DNA of 12,146 bases from contig JASHWA010000100.1 in NCBI GenBank assembly GCA_030044325.1, positions 1 through 12,146 of the forward strand, written 5' to 3'. The position numbers and the translations under genes are program-made. Of the stretch, positions 8,776-12,146 are shown piece after piece. This DNA comes from Bryobacteraceae bacterium. GTDB lineage: Bacteria > Acidobacteriota > Terriglobia > Bryobacterales > Bryobacteraceae. The stretch's first letter is position 1, and every line of letters starts with the position of its first letter. The notes under the pieces were generated by a model that was not told the DNA's origin, did no database searches, and saw nothing but the letters and a program-made list of their open reading frames with translations.

Positions 8776-10725
8776 ATGTTCAATCCATTTCGTCATTGTT
8801 TTGGGCCAATTGCCCTGTTCTGCTTGATTGGCTCGGCAAATGCCGGCGTCCCTGGCGCAATCGATCGTGGTCCGCTGGACACGCTCGACCCCGCGACTCC
8901 GATTTCCATCACCATCGCGCTCTCACTGCCCAATTTGGCCGAAGCGGAGAGACTTCAGCAGGCGATCTACACGCCCGGAAATCCTGAATTTCATCACTTC
9001 CTCAGCGCTCCAGAGTTCGTTGCGCGCTTTGCGCCCGCGGACGCCGACATCGCGAAGATCACGGCAGCGCTCGCCAAATATGGATTGAGCGCCGAAAAAA
9101 CCACCGCGACCACGCTCAAAGTCACCGGCTCGCCGGTAGCGCTCGAACGAGCCTTTTCGGTCAGCCTGCATCGTTTCGAAGTCGCGGCGCACGATAACGT
9201 TCCCGGCTTTACTTACCATGCTCCCCTCAGCCGGCCGGCGATTCCGGCCGAGATCGCGCCGGCCGTATCGGCGATCGCGGGTCTCGATAGCAGCCCCTCC
9301 GCTCATCCGAACCTTCGCAGGGCCTCGCTGCCGTCCTCGGGCTCGTCAACCGGCCAGTTCGGCACACTCACCGTCACCGATTTCGCCAACCACTACGATG
9401 TCAATCCTCTGTACCAGAGCGGAATCACCGGAGCCGGCCGGACCATCGGCGTGGTGACCCTCGCGTCTTTCACGCCGGACGATGCGTACAAGTATTGGAA
9501 AGCCGCCGGCCTCAAGGTATCTTCCAACCGCATCCAGATCGTCAATGTGGATGGCGGGCCGGGCGCGCCCAGCGACGCCTCCGGCTCGATTGAGACCACG
9601 CTCGACGTCGAGCAATCCGGCGGGATCGCCCCGGGCGCCAACATCATCGTGTATCAGGCGCCCAACACCAGCCAGGGCTTCGTGGATGTGTTCGCGAAAG
9701 CTATCGACGACAATGTGGCCGACGGCCTTTCGACGAGCTGGGGCGATTGGGAGTGGCTTTACAACCTGGAAAATTCCCCCGTGACCGATCCGGCGACAGG
9801 CAAAACCGTGGCATCCTACACCGCCATGCACGAGCTTTTCCTGCGCGCTTCGATGCAGGGGCAGGCCGCTTCCGCGGCCGCGGGCGACGGCGGCGCCTAC
9901 GACGCGAACAACTCTCTTGTCTGCAACCCTCCTTACTCGCCGGATTCGCCCGACAGTTGCAGCTCGCCGCTCACCGTCGACTATCCCGCGAGCGATTCGC
10001 TCATCACCGCCGGCGGCGGCACCACGCTTGCCGGGCTCCAGCAGTACTGTCTGAATCAGAGATGCACGCAGATTTACACCGTCGATGTTCCCAAGGAGCG
10101 CATCTGGGGGTGGGATTATCTGCAAGGTCTGTGTGACGCTCTGGGCACTCCCAACCCCGTCACCTGCGAGATTTGGGGAGTCGGGGGTGGTGGAGGCGTC
10201 AGCGTCGCTTTTGCCGAGCCCGAGTACCAGTCCGGCCTCGCCGGAACTCAATTGAGCCAGCCCGGGCAGAGTTTCTACGCCGCCTCGGCCATCGCCGCGG
10301 AAATCGGCGTTCCGCCCGGATTCATCTATGCGCCGCCCGCGTTTTATCCGGGCCGCAATCTGCCCGACGTCTCTTTCAACGCCGACCCCGATACCGGCTA
10401 CGAGATCTACTACACCTCCAGTGAGACCGGGTTCGGCGTCCAGACGTTCTACGGAGGCACCAGCTTCGTCGCGCAGCAGATCGACGGCGTGGCCGCGTTG
10501 CTCGCCCAGTACGTGAAGCAGCGCGTCGGACTGCTCAACTATCCGCTCTACAGCCTGCCGTCCGCCGGACAGGCCTACGGCGGCTCCAACCCTCCCCTGA
10601 ACGCGATCGCATATGGGGACAACTGGTTTTATTACGGCAGCAACGGCTACAATCTGGGAGCCGGGTTGGGAACGCTCAACGTCGCGAATTTCGCGGCTGT
10701 GCTCAAGACACAGCTTTCGCACTGA
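8776..10725 (+). CDS. Secreted S53 (sedolisin/kumamolisin) serine-carboxyl peptidase with prodomain
   Basis: A secreted protease of family S53, usually active in acid. The 649 residues run as signal peptide (about 1-23, ending SANA), pro-kumamolisin activation domain (about 40-165, with IYTPGNPEFHHFLSAPEF and FSVSLHRFE), linker, and catalytic domain (about 195-649). The catalytic Glu273 and Asp277 lie in SIETTLDVEQSGGIAPGA, the oxyanion Asp371 in AAAGDGGAYD, and the nucleophile Ser563 in YGGTSFVAQ. SWGDWE (321-326) is also conserved. Six cysteines at 383, 395, 425, 430, 453 and 464 may form disulfides in loops. The C-terminal calcium site looks degenerate: the DIT and GWD motifs of kumamolisin read AIA (610-612) and GYN (624-626). 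The prodomain is normally removed by autocatalysis outside the cell. The gene stands alone with its own promoter, and its last 23 bases overlap the convergent hydrogenase protease gene. Family assignment is secure; activity is inferred. Confidence 0.94.
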   Translation: MFNPFRHCFGPIALFCLIGSANAGVPGAIDRGPLDTLDPATPISITIALSLPNLAEAERLQQAIYTPGNPEFHHFLSAPEFVARFAPADADIAKITAALAKYGLSAEKTTATTLKVTGSPVALERAFSVSLHRFEVAAHDNVPGFTYHAPLSRPAIPAEIAPAVSAIAGLDSSPSAHPNLRRASLPSSGSSTGQFGTLTVTDFANHYDVNPLYQSGITGAGRTIGVVTLASFTPDDAYKYWKAAGLKVSSNRIQIVNVDGGPGAPSDASGSIETTLDVEQSGGIAPGANIIVYQAPNTSQGFVDVFAKAIDDNVADGLSTSWGDWEWLYNLENSPVTDPATGKTVASYTAMHELFLRASMQGQAASAAAGDGGAYDANNSLVCNPPYSPDSPDSCSSPLTVDYPASDSLITAGGGTTLAGLQQYCLNQRCTQIYTVDVPKERIWGWDYLQGLCDALGTPNPVTCEIWGVGGGGGVSVAFAEPEYQSGLAGTQLSQPGQSFYAASAIAAEIGVPPGFIYAPPAFYPGRNLPDVSFNADPDTGYEIYYTSSETGFGVQTFYGGTSFVAQQIDGVAALLAQYVKQRVGLLNYPLYSLPSAGQAYGGSNPPLNAIAYGDNWFYYGSNGYNLGAGLGTLNVANFAAVLKTQLSH

Positions 10726-11149
10726 TTTTCAGGATCGATCGAGCCACGTTTTCGACCGCCGCGGCGACGCCGGGCGATAAGCCTGCGCCCAGCTCGAATC
10801 GCCGCGCTTCGATCCCGTAAATCACCAGGCGCGCAGGCATCCGGCCGAGCTCGCGCGCGAGCTTCACCGCTTCCGCGATTCCGAATGCGTGCGTGCCTCG
10901 AAATACGTCCGCGGCGAGGGGCGCATCCGCCGCGTTCCAGGTGCTGATGGAACCGGGAAGGCCGCCAGCGACGACGGCATCGATGAGAATTACGAACTCG
11001 CGGCGCTCCCACAGCTCCATCAGCGCGAGGCCGTCGCCCGAATGTTGGCGCGCCTGGACGCCCCATTCGCGCAGCCTGCGCGCCACCGCAAGGCCCGCCG
11101 CATCGTCGCCGCGGTCAGCCGTTCCGCAGCCGACAATCAGAGGCTTCAT
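10703..11149 (-). CDS. [NiFe] hydrogenase maturation protease (M52/HybD family)
   Basis: A cytosolic endopeptidase that cuts the C-terminal tail from a [NiFe] hydrogenase large subunit once nickel is inserted. The 148 residues match the usual length. The N-terminal loop GCGTADRGDDAAG, the LIDAVVAGG strand and GTHAFGIAEAVKLA carry the three nickel-sensing ligands, here Asp16, Asp57 and His87. LVIYGIEARRFELGAGLSP near the end is also typical. The usual GNPL opening of the first motif is GCGT here. The start at 11149 has GGAG 10 bases upstream and lies inside the hydrogenase large subunit gene (35-base overlap), so translation is probably coupled and this subunit is its likely substrate. The 3' end overlaps the peptidase gene by 23 bases, tail to tail. 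Confidence 0.93.
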   Translation of the reverse strand: MKPLIVGCGTADRGDDAAGLAVARRLREWGVQARQHSGDGLALMELWERREFVILIDAVVAGGLPGSISTWNAADAPLAADVFRGTHAFGIAEAVKLARELGRMPARLVIYGIEARRFELGAGLSPGVAAAVENVARSILKISAKAVS

Positions 11150-12146
11150 CGCGTTGGATCTCCAGCCGCAGGAAATGCGTCGCGCAGGAGATGCAGGGAT
11201 CGTAGTTGCGAATCGCCTGCTCGCATTTGCGCGTCGCTTCGTCGTGAGGCCACGCCGCCACCTGCGCGGCGAACTCGCGCAGATCGTCTTCGATGCGCTT
11301 CTGATTCTGCGAGGTCGGCGGAACGATCTTCGCTTCCCGGATCAGACCGTTCTCATCGATCGCGTAGCGGTGGTACAGAATCCCGCGCGGCGCTTCCGTG
11401 ATGGCGCAGCCGGCCGAATGCCTGGGAATCGCCTCGGCGCGCGCATTTGCCGGCGGCTCGTATTCGCGCACGATGCGCAGCGCTTCCTCGAAGGCGAACA
11501 CCAGCTCCACCGCGCGAATCACGATGCTGCGGAACGGATTTTTCACCGGCGGATGAAGGCGCCCCACGGTTGCCGCTTCGCGCGCGAGCGGCGTCAGTTT
11601 TTCGAAATTCAGATTGAATCGCGCGAGCGGTCCGGTGAAATAAGACCCCGTCCCGCGCAGCACCGAATGCAGCGCATTCGAATGCTTCACGTGCTGCTCG
11701 AGGAAATGATCTTCGTATTCGGCCGCGTCGATGTTCAACCCGCGCGTCGAAATCAACCGCCCTTCGTTGAACGGATACTCATCGGGATGCGAAAGCGCGA
11801 CGCACACGTAATCCTGCTCGAAATCGGGAAATTCGAAGCCGGCGGTCAGCTTCACCGTCGCTAGCGACGCTTCGAGCGCCCATTCGAGATCCGCCTCGAT
11901 CTCGCGAAGCCGGCTTTTCGCCGGCGATTTGTGAAATCCGCCGACCGCGGCCGAAATCGGATGAATTTCGCGGCCTCCCAGCAGCGTGATGATACGATTG
12001 CCGATTTTCTTGATGCGCAGCCCCTGCTCGACCACCGCGCGATGATCGCGCGCCATCTGGATCGCGTCTTCGTAGCCCAGAAAATCGGGCGCGTGGAGCA
12101 GGAACACGTGCAGCGCGTGGCTCTCGATCCATTCGCCGCAGTAAAA
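11115..12146 (-). CDS. [NiFe] hydrogenase large (alpha) subunit, N-terminus outside window
   Basis: Catalytic subunit carrying the NiFe(CN)2CO site that interconverts H2 with protons and electrons. The frame is open to the right edge, so the first part, including the N-terminal CxxC pair, is missing; about 343 residues are visible. The visible start, CGEWIESHALHVFLLHAPDF, is typical of group 3 and related large subunits. The C-terminal site DPCISCATH lies at residues 303-311, counting the GTG at 12107 as 1; Cys305 and Cys308 bind the metal centre. A further 19 residues follow His311, starting FLRL, and should be removed by the protease encoded just downstream. DPCISCATH followed by a short FLRL-like segment resembles cytosolic group 3b (NADP-linked sulfhydrogenase-type) enzymes, but 3d is not excluded. 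The small and diaphorase subunits would lie upstream, outside the window. Confidence 0.93.
   Translation of the reverse strand, partial: FYCGEWIESHALHVFLLHAPDFLGYEDAIQMARDHRAVVEQGLRIKKIGNRIITLLGGREIHPISAAVGGFHKSPAKSRLREIEADLEWALEASLATVKLTAGFEFPDFEQDYVCVALSHPDEYPFNEGRLISTRGLNIDAAEYEDHFLEQHVKHSNALHSVLRGTGSYFTGPLARFNLNFEKLTPLAREAATVGRLHPPVKNPFRSIVIRAVELVFAFEEALRIVREYEPPANARAEAIPRHSAGCAITEAPRGILYHRYAIDENGLIREAKIVPPTSQNQKRIEDDLREFAAQVAAWPHDEATRKCEQAIRNYDPCISCATHFLRLEIQRDEASDCRLRNG

Noticed and set aside
8682..8783. N-terminal extension of the SMP-30 protein to a start at 8783
   Set aside because: It would place 34 unremarkable residues before a good twin-arginine signal peptide and cross the promoter and start codon of the divergent peptidase gene.
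9346..10722. A 458-codon open frame on the - strand opposite the S53 peptidase
   Set aside because: The translation is low-complexity Gly/Val/Arg/Asp with no domain, and it mirrors the codons of the real peptidase gene, whose catalytic motifs are all in the + frame.
10893..11864. A 323-codon + strand frame across the hydrogenase genes
   Set aside because: It covers two real - strand genes with clear active-site motifs, and its own product is Arg-rich and featureless.

Overview
The window is about 12 kb of GC-rich, tightly packed bacterial chromosome. The gene mix points to an acidobacterium of the Solibacter/Bryobacter type: an A2-type heme-copper oxidase, a DUF1501/DUF1549 (planctomycete-type cytochrome) pair, a secreted S53 peptidase, a Tat-exported SMP-30 protein and a group 3-like [NiFe] hydrogenase. 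This is inference from gene families only. A verrucomicrobial or planctomycetal relative is not excluded, and there is no rRNA or other marker in the window.

Left part (1-2355, + strand): the 3' part of a cytochrome c oxidase operon. It holds subunit I (5' end outside the window), subunit III and the small subunit IV, with overlapping or nearly touching genes. Subunit I carries YSHPAVY in place of the classical GHPEVY, which marks the A2 subclass. A hairpin lies in the short gap to the convergent neighbour.

Middle left (2393-6807, - strand): three genes in one direction, read right to left. First is a small secreted protein of unknown function, then a large secreted protein with PSCyt1-DUF1549-DUF1553 architecture and two CxxCH heme-binding motifs, then a Tat-exported DUF1501 protein. 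The DUF1501 gene appears to have lost one base in an A run near its 3' end: a one-base correction restores the family's usual C-terminus and a stop codon 15 codons on. It is either a real frameshift or a sequencing error.

Middle right (6854-10725): divergent and convergent single genes. These are apaG and a DUF1801 protein (+), an SMP-30/gluconolactonase-like protein (-) whose stop overlaps that of the DUF1801 gene, and a secreted S53 (sedolisin) peptidase (+) with its own recognisable promoter and Shine-Dalgarno. The peptidase keeps its catalytic residues but seems to lack both calcium-binding aspartates.

Right part (10703-12146, - strand): the 3' part of a [NiFe] hydrogenase large subunit, and overlapping its end the specific maturation protease expected to trim it. 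The protease gene also overlaps the peptidase gene tail to tail.

I see no tRNA, rRNA, CRISPR array, insertion sequence or phage gene. No stretch over 300 bases lacks a gene. No clearly unprecedented multi-gene system stands out. The best candidates for something poorly described are the secreted-protein/PSCyt/DUF1501 cluster next to the oxidase, the calcium-site-less S53 peptidase, and a set of starts that look leaderless.
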